This document shows positions 10,341 to 19,439 of a DNA stretch of 64,000 nucleotides, piece after piece (within the stretch, counting starts at the first letter, position 1; each line of letters opens with the position of its first letter). The notes beneath the pieces were generated by a model, which was not told where the DNA came from, did no database searches, and was given only the letters and a program-made list of their open reading frames with translations. A program made the position numbers and the translations under genes. This DNA is from Hydrogenivirga caldilitoris (GTDB taxonomy: Bacteria > Aquificota > Aquificia > Aquificales > Aquificaceae). The stretch lies in assembly GCF_003664005.1 (NCBI RefSeq), contig NZ_RCCJ01000001.1, positions 1,674,001-1,738,000 on the forward strand, given 5' to 3'.

Positions 10341-11255
10341 ATGCGTGTATCTGATATAGGTGAGTTTGGTTTAATTAGGAGGTTGACAGAAATACTAGGC
10401 TCAGAGGTTATAGGAGACGATTGTGCCCACCTTCAGCTCGGGAACACGTATCTGTTACTGACAACGGACTTGATGCTTGAGGATGTTCACTTTTTGAGGA
10501 GATACCCACCTGAGGCTGTTGGCTGGAAGTCTTTGAGCGTAAACGTTAGCGATGTGGCTGGAAACGGGGGAGAGCCAAAGTGGGTTCTGGTATCCCTTAT
10601 GCTCCCAGACCTGGAGCTGGGCTATATAGAGAGGCTATACACCGGTATTAAGAAAGCCTGCGAGTTTTACAGATGTGAAGTTGTGGGGGGAAACGTTTCA
10701 AGGGGGGAGAGGTTAGGTATAGATGTCTTCCTGGTAGGTTTGAGTCCAAAGCCCGTGGGTAGAAAGGGGGCAAAGCCAGGGGACAGCCTTTTCGTTACCG
10801 GGACTTTGGGGGACTCCAGAGCTGGACTTGAGCTTCTTAGTATGGAAAAGGAGAAGTATGAGGACTTTGAGCTGGCTTTGATAGAGAGGCATCTCAGACC
10901 CACAGCCAGGATAGATTACGTGAAACACATTCAGAAGTATGCAAACGCGAGCATGGATATAAGCGATGGGCTTGTTGCTGACGCTCACCACATCTGTGAG
11001 AGGAGCTCTGTTAGGATAGACATAGACAGCTCAAAGCTTCCCTTCTCAAATGAGCTTCTAAGGTTCTGTGAGAAATACGGAAAAGACCCGAAAGATTACG
11101 CCCTCTACGGAGGGGAGGACTATCAACTTTTATTTACCCACCCGAAGGCAAGGTGGAATCCTTTCCTGGACATGAGCGAGATAGGGATTGTTTCTGAAGG
11201 CAAGGGTGTTTTCGTTGACGGTAAACCCGCAGAGGGTGGCTACAAACACTTCTGA
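10341..11255 (+). CDS. thiL: Thiamine-monophosphate kinase
   Basis: 304 aa, usual length. ThiL phosphorylates thiamine monophosphate to the active diphosphate. Family motifs are present in order: IGDDCAH, TDLMLEDVHF, SLSVNVSDVAGNGGEP, VVGGNVSRG, ASMDISDGLVADA, and YALYGGEDYQLLF. The ATG comes two bases after the preceding gene. No TPP riboswitch is visible upstream. Confidence 0.96.
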   Translation: MRVSDIGEFGLIRRLTEILGSEVIGDDCAHLQLGNTYLLLTTDLMLEDVHFLRRYPPEAVGWKSLSVNVSDVAGNGGEPKWVLVSLMLPDLELGYIERLYTGIKKACEFYRCEVVGGNVSRGERLGIDVFLVGLSPKPVGRKGAKPGDSLFVTGTLGDSRAGLELLSMEKEKYEDFELALIERHLRPTARIDYVKHIQKYANASMDISDGLVADAHHICERSSVRIDIDSSKLPFSNELLRFCEKYGKDPKDYALYGGEDYQLLFTHPKARWNPFLDMSEIGIVSEGKGVFVDGKPAEGGYKHF

Positions 11256-11268
11256 TAGAATCATAAAG

Positions 11269-12483
11269 ATGTACTCAGGGCTGTCAGGCATAATTTTGAA
11301 GCTGTATGACCTTGCCTATATAGAGCGGTGGAATGACCATCCCAAACCTTTTAACATAACGGAACTTGATAAGCAGGCGCACAAGGCGGCCATTGCCTAT
11401 GTGATAGGTAGGTTTGAGGAGGGGTTAAGGGATAAAGAGCTTAATTGGTCTTATCTCATTGAAGGTTTGATATTTGAGGCTATTCAAAGGGCGATACTGA
11501 CAGACATAAAACCCCAGGTATTCCACAGGCTGCTCAAAGAACGTTCAAAGGAGATAAACGAGTTCGTTGCGGATAAGGTTGGAAACCACATCAAGAACTT
11601 TGACCAAGAGCTACACAGCAGATTTCTATCCTACTTTCAGGACTTCAACGGTTTGGAGAAGAGAATCATAAAGGCGTCTCACTTCCTTGCAACATACTGG
11701 GAGTTCCAGATGATTTACTCGGTTGGTATAAGGTTCTACGGAATAGAAAGGGTCAAGGAGGAGATAGAGGATACCATAGAAGACTTCTTTGACCTTGTGG
11801 CGGTTGAGAGGATATACCTCCATAAGAAGACCTATAACTTTATAGACCTCGTAGGGCAGCTCAGATTTCAGAAGAGATGGATACTCTCACCGAGGATACC
11901 GCTTACTACTGTCTTAGGGCATATGTTTATAGTTGCTGCCCTATCCTACCTGCTTTCCCTTAAACTTGGAGCTTGCCAGAGGAGGAGGTTCCTAAACTTC
12001 TTCACAGGTTTATTCCATGACCTCCCTGAAGTCACTACAAGAGACGTTATAGCTCCTGTGAAGAGGGAAGCGGGCATATCGGATATACTCAAGGATTATG
12101 AGAGGGAACAGGTTGAGAGGGTTATACTGCCACTGCTTCCGGAGTTTCTCAGGGAGGAGTTTTCTTACATACTTGGATTTTTAGATAAAGGGGATGAGTT
12201 TTCCAATAGAATTATTGATAAAGGGGTGGTTAGAGAGGTCTCAAGCATAACAGAATCTATGAACAGGGACGAACTGTACCCCATAGATGGAAAACTCATA
12301 AAGGGTTGTGATAATCTGGGTGCCTATATTGAGGCTGCTTTGTCCCTGTATCATGGGGTTCGTTCAAGGCACCTCAAGAGTGCGGTTGAAAGTATAGGTT
12401 CACGACTTAAGAAGGAATCCTATGAAGGCATAGACTTTGGCAATCTGGTTATCCAGATTGATAAGGAGTTGGGAGAAATATAG
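11269..12483 (+). CDS. HD-domain phosphohydrolase-like protein
   Basis: 404 aa from the ATG at 11269 (MYSGLSGIILKLYDLAY); a longer start at 11188 would overlap thiL by 68 bases and was set aside. The middle holds an HD signature: LGHMFIVAALSYLL (His), then GLFHDLPEVTTRDVI (His-Asp), resembling the YfbR/HD 5'-nucleotidase group. The flanking ~200 N-terminal residues are helical and not recognised. The likely role is metal-dependent nucleotide or phosphate-ester hydrolysis; the substrate is unknown. trpC begins immediately after the stop. Confidence 0.8.
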   Translation: MYSGLSGIILKLYDLAYIERWNDHPKPFNITELDKQAHKAAIAYVIGRFEEGLRDKELNWSYLIEGLIFEAIQRAILTDIKPQVFHRLLKERSKEINEFVADKVGNHIKNFDQELHSRFLSYFQDFNGLEKRIIKASHFLATYWEFQMIYSVGIRFYGIERVKEEIEDTIEDFFDLVAVERIYLHKKTYNFIDLVGQLRFQKRWILSPRIPLTTVLGHMFIVAALSYLLSLKLGACQRRRFLNFFTGLFHDLPEVTTRDVIAPVKREAGISDILKDYEREQVERVILPLLPEFLREEFSYILGFLDKGDEFSNRIIDKGVVREVSSITESMNRDELYPIDGKLIKGCDNLGAYIEAALSLYHGVRSRHLKSAVESIGSRLKKESYEGIDFGNLVIQIDKELGEI

Positions 12484-13272
12484 ATGGCTTCATTTCTTGA
12501 GAGAGTTATTCAGGTAAAGAGGAAGGAAATAAGAGAGGATAGGGACTACATTGCGGAGCTTGAGAGGCTCATACAGGAGAGAGCTAAATTTTTTGACTTC
12601 GTATCTGCTTTAAAAAACTGCAGGACAAAGATAATCGCTGAGGTAAAGAAGGCATCCCCTTCCATGGGAAGGATAAGGGAAGTGAAACCATCTCAACAGG
12701 CGAAGCTCTACGAGTCGGCTGGAGCCGTAGCCATATCAGTTCTGACAGATAGAGAGTTCTTTAACGGTTCCCTTGAAGACCTCAGAGAGGTCAGGGAAGC
12801 TGTGTCTGTTCCGGTCTTGAGAAAGGACTTCATAATTCATAAGGTTCAGGTTCTTGAGGCTAAGGCTTACGGAGCGGATACCCTCCTCCTTATAGTGAGG
12901 ATACTCTCCCCAAGGGAGCTCGGTGAGCTTATAAGTTTTTCCAGAGAGCTGGGTCTTGAACCTCTTGTTGAAGTCTTCTCCCTTGAAGAAGCTAAGGTAG
13001 CCCTTGACCATGGGGCTACGGTCATAGGGATAAACAACAGAGACCTTGATACCCTGAAGGTGGATATAAACCTCACGAAGGAGCTCGCCCCAAAGATAAA
13101 GGAACTGGGGGCAAAATTTGTTATAGCCGAGAGTGGGATAGAAACAAGAGAGCAGATAGAGGAGTTGACAGGCTATAACGTGGATGCCTTCCTTGTTGGA
13201 ACTTCCCTTATGAAGAGCGAAGACCCCTATGCAAAGTTGAAGGAGCTTCTGGGTTTTGGTTGCAGGAAGTAA
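12484..13272 (+). CDS. trpC: Indole-3-glycerol-phosphate synthase
   Basis: 262 aa single-domain TrpC, which closes CdRP to indole-glycerol phosphate in tryptophan synthesis. TIM-barrel motifs include IIAEVKKASPSMG, VLTDREFFNGSLEDL, VLRKDFIIHKVQV, IGINNRDLDTL and VIAESGI. The ATG follows the upstream TAG directly; GGGAG in the previous gene serves as ribosome site. No other trp genes are adjacent, so the pathway is scattered; a TrpB2 lies at 30.05 kb. Confidence 0.97.
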   Translation: MASFLERVIQVKRKEIREDRDYIAELERLIQERAKFFDFVSALKNCRTKIIAEVKKASPSMGRIREVKPSQQAKLYESAGAVAISVLTDREFFNGSLEDLREVREAVSVPVLRKDFIIHKVQVLEAKAYGADTLLLIVRILSPRELGELISFSRELGLEPLVEVFSLEEAKVALDHGATVIGINNRDLDTLKVDINLTKELAPKIKELGAKFVIAESGIETREQIEELTGYNVDAFLVGTSLMKSEDPYAKLKELLGFGCRK

Positions 13273-13296
13273 TATAATTAATCCTTGGAGGATGTC

Positions 13297-13632
13297 ATGA
13301 AGAAACTTAACTCTCTTGATATGAATCTTCTTGAAGAAGTTACTCAGCTTGAATACTTCCTTGTAAGGAAGCCTATGAGCTCCCACGAGTTTTGGGCTGA
13401 ATGGCAGGAGAAGTTTGGTAAGGCTACGTTGGCAAAGATAGCTTTAAAGAAGATAGCAAAGACCAGGAAGCTCTCCCACGAGGAGTACGCGAAGCTAAGG
13501 ACTATGATGAGTACCTATGACGATATAATCAAGTATCTTGAGCAGTTAAAGAATACCGCCCTAAACGTAAGGGGTGTAGTGACTAACTTTAACGTTGAGT
13601 TTGATGATGAAGATATAGACCTGGACTTTTAA
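13297..13632 (+). CDS. Small acidic-tailed hypothetical protein
   Basis: 111 aa from the ATG at 13297, which follows GGAGG with five-base spacing; an in-frame TTG at 13285 lies on the wrong side of that site. The sequence is helical with a C-terminal run FDDEDIDLDF. Not recognised. It precedes the thioredoxin-fold gene by 11 bases and probably shares its transcript. Confidence 0.75.
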   Translation: MKKLNSLDMNLLEEVTQLEYFLVRKPMSSHEFWAEWQEKFGKATLAKIALKKIAKTRKLSHEEYAKLRTMMSTYDDIIKYLEQLKNTALNVRGVVTNFNVEFDDEDIDLDF

Positions 13633-13643
13633 GGAGGGTAGTT

Positions 13644-13976
13644 ATGCTGGAAGGATTTGAAGAGGTTTCCGATAGAGACTTCTATGAAAAGGTTATGGCT
13701 TCTGAGACACCTTCAGTCGTATTATTCGCAGACCCTAACTCCCCTGCTACGGAGGATTTTGTCAAACTGCTAAAGCCCTACATAGAACAGTATGGTGACA
13801 AGGTGAAGTTTTACTATATGGACGTTACAAAGAATACCTCCTTTGAAGACTTCGGGGTGTTCAACTTCCCCTCTGCCATGTACTTTAGAGATACTATGGA
13901 ACTTGACAGGCACGATTTTGTCCCTCCCCCTGAAATGGTTGAGCAGGCTATAAAGAGACTTCTAAGGCTTTCTTGA
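13644..13976 (+). CDS. Thioredoxin-fold protein lacking the CxxC active site
   Basis: 110 aa. The pattern SVVLFADPNSPATEDFVKLL...VKFYYMDVTKN...FGVFNFPSAMYF follows the beta-alpha-beta of thioredoxin including the cis-Pro strand (FNFPSAMYF), but where thioredoxin has WCGPC there is DPNSPAT, and the protein has no cysteine. It therefore cannot do dithiol chemistry and may be a binding or scaffold version. Strong Shine-Dalgarno (AAGGAGGGTAGTT). Its stop overlaps the TTG start of the next gene. Confidence 0.8.
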   Translation: MLEGFEEVSDRDFYEKVMASETPSVVLFADPNSPATEDFVKLLKPYIEQYGDKVKFYYMDVTKNTSFEDFGVFNFPSAMYFRDTMELDRHDFVPPPEMVEQAIKRLLRLS

Positions 13977-14743
13977 GACTGAAGAACAAAGCTTTAGGCT
14001 TACTGCTGACTTCTGTAGGGGTCGTCTTCCTAATTTCCTATCTGCTTAAGTTTGAACCTCTAAACGATAGAGCCCAAATCTACCTTGATAAAGGCATAAA
14101 GACTACATTGGCAAGCTATCTGATTGTCAGGGGAATAAACGCAGGTGTTTCAGTAGTTAAGGGAAGTGAAGTGCTTCTTTCCCCTGCCGGCGTTGGACTT
14201 TCCCTGGCTCTGGGTGAAGTGTTAGACCCCCTTGATGATATAACCGAGAGGGTGTCAGCCCTGCTACTCCTGAGTTTTATATCCCTGGGTATGCAGAAGT
14301 TACTACTTGAGCTCTTGTCCGGTCTTCTCCTCCTGCTTGCAGGTATTCTTGCCTTGCTGTCTGGGATACTTGTGATGGTTATGGGCTTGAAGACCAGCCT
14401 TCTAATAAGGTTACTTATTCTTACACTCGTGCTTAGATTTCTATTCCCTGCGATTGTTTTTGCCAATGACTTGGTTTATGAGGAGTTTCTGAAGCCACGT
14501 ATTGAAGTCGTTAACTTTCAACTTAGCAACATAAAGGGGGAAATTTCCTCAATGGCAAGTAGTATAAGGAGTACCCAAGACCTTAAGAATACTATGGCAA
14601 CTATTAAAACTAGTGTAGATGTTGCTTTTGACCATCTTCTGGCTCTTGCATTATACTTCGCTTTTCAGACAGTCATCCTTCCAGTTATCAATCTGTGGTT
14701 AACCTTGAAGCTTTCTTTAGGTGCTTTGAGGCTGCGGGTATAA
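13973..14743 (+). CDS. Membrane protein of unknown function with TTG start
   Basis: 256 aa. The start is read as TTG within TTGA overlapping the previous stop, implying translational coupling. Hydrophobic segments lie near residues 7-25, 62-80, 95-110, 112-140, 143-165 and 220-245; residues 170-215 form a polar helical stretch (LSNIKGEISSMASSIRST) that could be a coiled coil. Family not recognised. Its end lies just before the HIT gene. Confidence 0.72.
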   Translation: MRLKNKALGLLLTSVGVVFLISYLLKFEPLNDRAQIYLDKGIKTTLASYLIVRGINAGVSVVKGSEVLLSPAGVGLSLALGEVLDPLDDITERVSALLLLSFISLGMQKLLLELLSGLLLLLAGILALLSGILVMVMGLKTSLLIRLLILTLVLRFLFPAIVFANDLVYEEFLKPRIEVVNFQLSNIKGEISSMASSIRSTQDLKNTMATIKTSVDVAFDHLLALALYFAFQTVILPVINLWLTLKLSLGALRLRV

Positions 14744-14751
14744 TAAACGTT

Positions 14752-15249
14752 ATGAACATACTCTGGGCTCCGTGGAGAAGCCATTACGTTGAAAATGTTG
14801 ACAACATAGAGGAGTGTTTTTTGTGTCATGCGGTGTCCCAGCCTGAAGAAAGGTGGAGGGAGTTTTTAGTTCTTTACAAGAGCTCGGAGAGCTTCATAAT
14901 CCTCAACAAGTACCCTTACAACTCCGGACACCTGATGATAGTTCCCCTAAAGCATACGGGAGATTATGAAGAGCTTGACCCGAAGACTGTCCTTGATATG
15001 GATAGACTCCTCCGACTTTCCCTTAAAGCTCTCAGCATGGTCTACAAACCCCACGGTTTCAATATCGGTTACAACATAGGAAGACCAGCCGGTGCCGGCT
15101 TAGAGAGCCACTTACATATGCACGTTGTCCCCCGCTGGAATGGAGACACTAACTTTATGCCTGTGATAGCTGAGACAAAGGTTATCTCCCAGGACCTTTA
15201 TACAACCTACGATAGGCTCAAGGAAGCTATAGAAAGTTTGTTGGCATGA
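14752..15249 (+). CDS. HIT-family nucleotide hydrolase/phosphorylase
   Basis: 165 aa from the ATG at 14752 (MNILWAPWRSHYVENV), typical for the Ap4A phosphorylase/FHIT-like branch; an earlier start would overlap the membrane-protein gene. The catalytic histidine triad reads ESHLHMHVVPRW. FLCHAVSQ near residue 25 and NKYPYNSGHLMIVPLKH are conserved in this branch. Such enzymes act on dinucleoside polyphosphates or nucleotidyl conjugates. It follows the membrane gene by eight bases. Confidence 0.9.
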   Translation: MNILWAPWRSHYVENVDNIEECFLCHAVSQPEERWREFLVLYKSSESFIILNKYPYNSGHLMIVPLKHTGDYEELDPKTVLDMDRLLRLSLKALSMVYKPHGFNIGYNIGRPAGAGLESHLHMHVVPRWNGDTNFMPVIAETKVISQDLYTTYDRLKEAIESLLA

Positions 15250-15284
15250 TCATGGGTAGTTTTCACAGGGGGAATTTATAACCG

Positions 15285-16040
15285 ATGAACTTGCTTGAGG
15301 TTAAAAACCTAAATCTGTGGTATGGAGGCAACCAGGTTCTTCACAACGTTTCTTTTTCCCTGTCAAAGGGAGAAGTTTTGTGTATAGTTGGAGAATCTGG
15401 CTCGGGAAAGTCTTCCATCCTGTTCTCTATACTGGGGTTGTTGCCTGAGAATGCCAGGGTAGAGGGAGATATCACCTTTAAGGGCAAGAATCTTTTACAG
15501 CTGAAGGAGTTAGAGAGAAGGAGACTCAGAGGTAAGGACATAGGGATGATATTCCAGGAACCTTCTTCCTACCTTGACCCTCTATTTACCGTTGGGTCTC
15601 AGATAGCGGAAACCTACGAAGGGCATTTCCCGGACAGGAAGAAAGAATCCAGAAGGAAAAGCCTGGAAGCGATGAGAAGGGCTGGCATCCCTAAGGCGGA
15701 GGATAAGTTTGATATGTATCCTCATCAACTCTCAGGAGGTTTGAAGCAGAGGGTATGTATAGCTATGGCTATAGTATGTGAACCAGAGCTACTCCTAGCT
15801 GATGAACCTACCACGGCTCTTGATGTCTCCGTTCAAAAGAAGATACTTACCCTTCTAAGGAAACTCCGTTCCGAGGGTAAGTCGGTGATTCTTGTAACCC
15901 ACGATTTTGGAGTTGTTGCCGAAGTAGGTGACAGAGTCATAGTCCTCAAGGAGGGGAAAGTGGTTGAGAGCGGTGACGTGTTTGAGGTGTTTGATTCCCC
16001 AAAGGAGGTTTACACAAAGACATTGCTTGAAGCTATTTAA
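15285..16040 (+). CDS. ABC transporter ATP-binding protein (dipeptide/oligopeptide type)
   Basis: 251 aa. Walker A is GESGSGKSS, the Q-loop is MIFQEPSSYLDP, the signature LSGGLKQRV, Walker B LLLADEPTTALD, and the switch His sits in VTHDFGVVAEVGDRV. The EPSSYLDP/TTALDVSVQ spelling is that of DppD/OppD ATPases. No permease, binding protein or partner ATPase is adjacent, so its membrane partner must be elsewhere. It converges on flgM with a four-base overlap. Confidence 0.92.
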   Translation: MNLLEVKNLNLWYGGNQVLHNVSFSLSKGEVLCIVGESGSGKSSILFSILGLLPENARVEGDITFKGKNLLQLKELERRRLRGKDIGMIFQEPSSYLDPLFTVGSQIAETYEGHFPDRKKESRRKSLEAMRRAGIPKAEDKFDMYPHQLSGGLKQRVCIAMAIVCEPELLLADEPTTALDVSVQKKILTLLRKLRSEGKSVILVTHDFGVVAEVGDRVIVLKEGKVVESGDVFEVFDSPKEVYTKTLLEAI

Positions 16041-16297
16041 GGAAAGAACTTCTTAAAACCCTCAATTATCTTGTCAGGGTTCACTTCATACTCTCCTCTG
16101 GCTATCTCTTCCTTTATCTTTTTGACCTTTTCGGTTATATCCTCATAGTCAGCTTCCATAGCTCTTCTTGCCGTCTGAGAAATTTCAACCACATCTTCGT
16201 TCCTCTGGACTTCGCTAACTTGCTCCTTTCTCTTTACCCTTTTGTCCGTCTCAAGAGCCTGACCTATAAGCCTGTTCAGGTTAACCTTGTCTATCAT
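16037..16297 (-). CDS. flgM: Anti-sigma-28 factor FlgM
   Basis: 86 aa. The C-terminal half ([45 protein letters not shown]) matches FlgM, which holds sigma-28 inactive until the flagellar hook-basal body is built and FlgM is exported. It overlaps the nnr 3' end by 17 bases. A possible sigma-28 promoter (GCCGATAC) lies in that overlap zone. It indicates a flagellated or FliA-carrying organism. Confidence 0.88.
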   Translation of the reverse strand: MIDKVNLNRLIGQALETDKRVKRKEQVSEVQRNEDVVEISQTARRAMEADYEDITEKVKKIKEEIARGEYEVNPDKIIEGFKKFFP

Positions 16298-17825
16298 CTT
16301 GATTAATAGTATCGGCTCCTTTTAAGAAATTTTCAATACTCTTATACGCCCTGGGTATTTCTTCTATGATGTCTCTTGCCCTGAGACTTTCCGTGTGTAG
16401 TCTCTCTTCTGCAAGCTCACCGGCAACGCCATGTAAGTAAACTCCCAACCTGAGAGCTTCTGTTGGCTCAAGACTCTTCCCGATAAGGGACACGAGCATA
16501 CCCGAGAGAACGTCACCCACTCCACCTTTTGCCATTGCTGGTGTTCCCCTTGTGGATATAAATGTCATACCTTCTGGGTTTGATACGACTGTCCTGGCAC
16601 CCTTCAGGACGAGGTAACATCTATATCTCTTTGAAAACTCCTGTGCTACGTCCGTCTGATGGTGTATTATTTCTTCAGAACTCAACCCTGTCAGTCTGGA
16701 GAACTCACCTATGTGAGGTGTGAGGATTGTAACACCTTTTCTTTTTTTGAGAATTTCAAGCTCTCCGGAATCGGCAAGGTTGTTTATACCATCAGCGTCA
16801 AGGAGAATAGGCTTTTCCCATTTCTCCAGGAGCTCAATTACTATGTCCTGTCCCTCCTCATATCTTCCCATTCCCATACCAAGAGCCAGAGCGCTGAACT
16901 TATCCTGTATCTTTAGGATGGTATCAACCCCAAATATGGAAAGCCTATCTTCTCCCTGCAACGGTAAGCTCATCTCTTCAACAAGTCTGGACTCAAATAT
17001 GAGGTTGAGACCTTTCGGGACACCCACAGTCACCAACCCGCTCCCCGTTCTTGTTGCTGCCAGAGCGGACATAATTACGGCTCCCGTTTTCCCAGCACTA
17101 CCCCCTACTATTAGGACATGTCCCTCTCTATTCTTATAGGTGTCCACCTCTCTCCTTGGGAGTTTTAAAGATTCTGGAGTTATAAGCTCTCTGTAAATTT
17201 TAGTGGCAAACTTTTCAGGTATAGAGATATCCCAGACTACAACCTCTCCACATAGCTTTGCCGATGGGTAGAGGATGTGGCACAACTTCGGAAACTGGAA
17301 GGTAACCGTAAGCGCAGCTTTTATGCAGGGCTCAAACACCTTGCCTGTGTCCGCAGACAGACCCGAGGGTATATCAACGGATACAACAGGTACACCCGAA
17401 CTGTTTATCTCGGCTACGGTTTTAGATATATCGCCTCTTAGGGGTGGTTCAAAGCCGGTTCCAAACAGAGCATCAACTACGAGCTCGTAATTTTTGTAGT
17501 TGGGTTTCTTAACAAGAGGCTTGTAGCCCAACCTTTTGAATATATCAAGCTGGAGAGCTCCGTCTCCTTTTGGCTCCCCCATGGGTAGGTATAGGTCAGC
17601 CTGTATCCCCTTCAGCTGTAGCATCCTTGCAACGGCTATTCCATCTCCGCCGTTGTTTCCTTTCCCTGCAACTACTAGGATTCTCTTTACTCCTGGAAAC
17701 CTTTCCAATAGGGCAGTTACTACCCCCCGTGCGGCATTCTCCATAAGGACAGGCGAGGGTATACCTATCTCCTCAATTGTTATCCTGTCAAGCTCAGCCA
17801 TCTCATAGGCTTTTACTACCTTCAT
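16281..17825 (-). CDS. nnr: Bifunctional NAD(P)H-hydrate epimerase / ADP-dependent dehydratase
   Basis: 514 aa fused repair enzyme. Residues ~1-210 are the YjeF_N epimerase ([45 protein letters not shown]). Residues ~230-500 are the ribokinase-like dehydratase ([32 protein letters not shown]-type, [30 protein letters not shown]). It repairs hydrated NADH/NADPH, damage that heat favours. The start codon is only eight bases from the divergent gmhA start. Confidence 0.95.
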   Translation of the reverse strand: MKVVKAYEMAELDRITIEEIGIPSPVLMENAARGVVTALLERFPGVKRILVVAGKGNNGGDGIAVARMLQLKGIQADLYLPMGEPKGDGALQLDIFKRLGYKPLVKKPNYKNYELVVDALFGTGFEPPLRGDISKTVAEINSSGVPVVSVDIPSGLSADTGKVFEPCIKAALTVTFQFPKLCHILYPSAKLCGEVVVWDISIPEKFATKIYRELITPESLKLPRREVDTYKNREGHVLIVGGSAGKTGAVIMSALAATRTGSGLVTVGVPKGLNLIFESRLVEEMSLPLQGEDRLSIFGVDTILKIQDKFSALALGMGMGRYEEGQDIVIELLEKWEKPILLDADGINNLADSGELEILKKRKGVTILTPHIGEFSRLTGLSSEEIIHHQTDVAQEFSKRYRCYLVLKGARTVVSNPEGMTFISTRGTPAMAKGGVGDVLSGMLVSLIGKSLEPTEALRLGVYLHGVAGELAEERLHTESLRARDIIEEIPRAYKSIENFLKGADTINQDDRQG

Positions 17826-17833
17826 GAATTAAA

Positions 17834-18409
17834 ATGATAACAGTGATGCTGGATAAGATTATCTCCTCCTTTAAGGAAAGTGCCGAGGTAAAGCTCGCTT
17901 TCGTTGAGCTGTATAAAGATAAGATACTAGAGGTAGGTAGTATAATGGCTACCGCCATAAAAGATGGAAACAAGATACTCCTCTTCGGCAACGGTGGAAG
18001 TGCTGCAGATGCTCAGCACATAGCAGCTGAGATAGTAGGCAGATACAAGAAGGAGAGAAAGGGACTTCCTGCGATAGCCCTTACCACAGATACCTCTATA
18101 CTGACAGCCGTTGGCAACGATTATGGCTTTGAAGTCATATTTGAAAGACAGGTTGAAGCCCTCTGTACACCTGGAGATGTAGCGATAGGCATATCAACTT
18201 CTGGAAACTCAGAAAACGTTTTAAGGGCTATTAAAAAAGCCCACGACCTCGGAGCCACAACTGTGGCATTTACCGGTAGGAATGGGGGTAAGCTGGCAGA
18301 GGTTGCTCACTATGCCTTTGTAGTTCCCTCCTACGATACACCAAGGATTCAGGAATGCCATATAACCCTTGGTCACGTTCTGTGTGAATTGATAGATGAG
18401 ATGGTATGA
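17834..18409 (+). CDS. gmhA: Sedoheptulose-7-phosphate isomerase (phosphoheptose isomerase)
   Basis: 191 aa SIS-domain enzyme for the first step of ADP-heptose synthesis for LPS core. Motifs: [57 protein letters not shown], and [15 protein letters not shown]. Starts at 17834 or 17846 (MLDKIISSF) are both possible; the latter leaves room for a TAAAAT -10 at 17830. Its stop overlaps nadK (ATGA). Confidence 0.94.
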   Translation: MITVMLDKIISSFKESAEVKLAFVELYKDKILEVGSIMATAIKDGNKILLFGNGGSAADAQHIAAEIVGRYKKERKGLPAIALTTDTSILTAVGNDYGFEVIFERQVEALCTPGDVAIGISTSGNSENVLRAIKKAHDLGATTVAFTGRNGGKLAEVAHYAFVVPSYDTPRIQECHITLGHVLCELIDEMV

Positions 18410-19230
18410 GCAGGATAGCTCTCTTTGTGAAAGACTCTGAAGGGGCGAAGAACACCGCAGAGGAGATATCCGAATTCCTTTTAACAAGAGGGTATGTGGT
18501 TAAGAAGATACTCAATCAACCGCCTAAAGGAACTATCTCAAACCTGAAAGGATACAGACTTATGATTGTTGTGGGAGGGGATGGAACCTTCCTTGCAGGG
18601 GCGAGGCTGGCTTCAAGGTTTGGGGTACCTCTGCTCGGGGTGAACGAGGGAAGATTCGGTTTTCTAACTGAGGTAGAGAGACACGAGGCTGTTCATATCA
18701 TCGGGGAACTTCTGGCAGGTAAGCTCAGAAAGCAGAGGAGGATAATGCTCTCCACCTATCTCTACCGGGGGAGAAACAGGCGCTTCCTGGGTAACTACCT
18801 AAACGATGTGGTGGTTTCCAAGAGTGCTATAGCCCGGATAATGGAGATAGAGGTTTTCGCCAATGAAGATTTTATGGTCCATCTTTATGGAGACGGAGTT
18901 ATAGTTTCATCGCCTACAGGCTCAACAGCCTACGCCCTATCCGCAGGAGGACCGATTCTGTATCCAGACTCGGAAAACATACTCTTAGTACCTATATGTC
19001 CCCATACCCTTTCAAACAGACCCGTAGTGTTACCCTCTGGCTTCTCCTTGAAACTGCGTGTTCTCTCGCCAGATAGGGCTTGCTATTTAACAATGGACGG
19101 TCAGGAAGGCATGTACCTTAAGAACAAGGATATCGTTGAGGTGAGAAGGTCAAAACGCTTCTGTGAGATATATGTACACCCGGAAAAAAGCTTCTTTGAA
19201 ATCCTCAGAGGGAAATTGAAATGGGGATAA
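18406..19230 (+). CDS. nadK: NAD kinase
   Basis: 274 aa. The GGDGT motif is in [20 protein letters not shown], followed by [30 protein letters not shown] and the NRPVVLPSG segment, all typical of NadK, which makes NADP from NAD and ATP or polyphosphate. The start overlaps the gmhA stop by four bases. The nearby NAD(P)HX repair gene gives a nicotinamide theme, though on the other strand. Confidence 0.96.
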   Translation: MSRIALFVKDSEGAKNTAEEISEFLLTRGYVVKKILNQPPKGTISNLKGYRLMIVVGGDGTFLAGARLASRFGVPLLGVNEGRFGFLTEVERHEAVHIIGELLAGKLRKQRRIMLSTYLYRGRNRRFLGNYLNDVVVSKSAIARIMEIEVFANEDFMVHLYGDGVIVSSPTGSTAYALSAGGPILYPDSENILLVPICPHTLSNRPVVLPSGFSLKLRVLSPDRACYLTMDGQEGMYLKNKDIVEVRRSKRFCEIYVHPEKSFFEILRGKLKWG

Positions 19231-19232
19231 AA

Positions 19233-19306
19233 CGGGCCCGGGAGGACTCGAACCTCCGACCTGGGGATTAGAAATCCCCTGCTCTGTCCAGCTGAGCTAC
19301 GGGCCC
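19233..19306 (-). tRNA. tRNA-Arg (TCT)
   Basis: A 74-nt cloverleaf on the minus strand: acceptor GGGCCCG/CGGGCCC, D-arm GCTCAGCTGGACAGAGC, anticodon stem GGGGA/TCCCC with loop TTTCTAA, and T-arm GGTTCGAGTCC. The anticodon TCT reads AGA. CCA is not encoded. It lies 11 bases from tRNA-Pro. Confidence 0.97.
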
Positions 19307-19316
19307 TTACTACTCA

Positions 19317-19389
19317 TCGGGGTGGCAGGACTTGAACCTGCGACCTTCGGCTCCCAAAGCCGACGCTCTCCCACCTGAGCTACACCCCG
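19317..19389 (-). tRNA. tRNA-Pro (TGG)
   Basis: 73 nt on the minus strand: acceptor CGGGGTG/CACCCCG, anticodon stem TCGGC/GCCGA with loop TTTGGGA, T-arm GGTTCAAGTCC. The anticodon TGG reads CCA. CCA end not encoded. Probably co-transcribed with the downstream tRNA-Arg. Confidence 0.97.
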
Positions 19390-19439
19390 TTAGACAAGGC
19401 AGTATATTATTATCTACCTTATTGTTGCAGTTTTCAAGG

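Noticed and set aside
10330-10345. TPP riboswitch before thiL
   Set aside because: Only two bases separate thiL from the preceding gene and no THI-box sequence was seen.
12736-13386. 216-codon open frame antisense to trpC
   Set aside because: Covers a clear TIM-barrel enzyme; no ribosome site or family resemblance.
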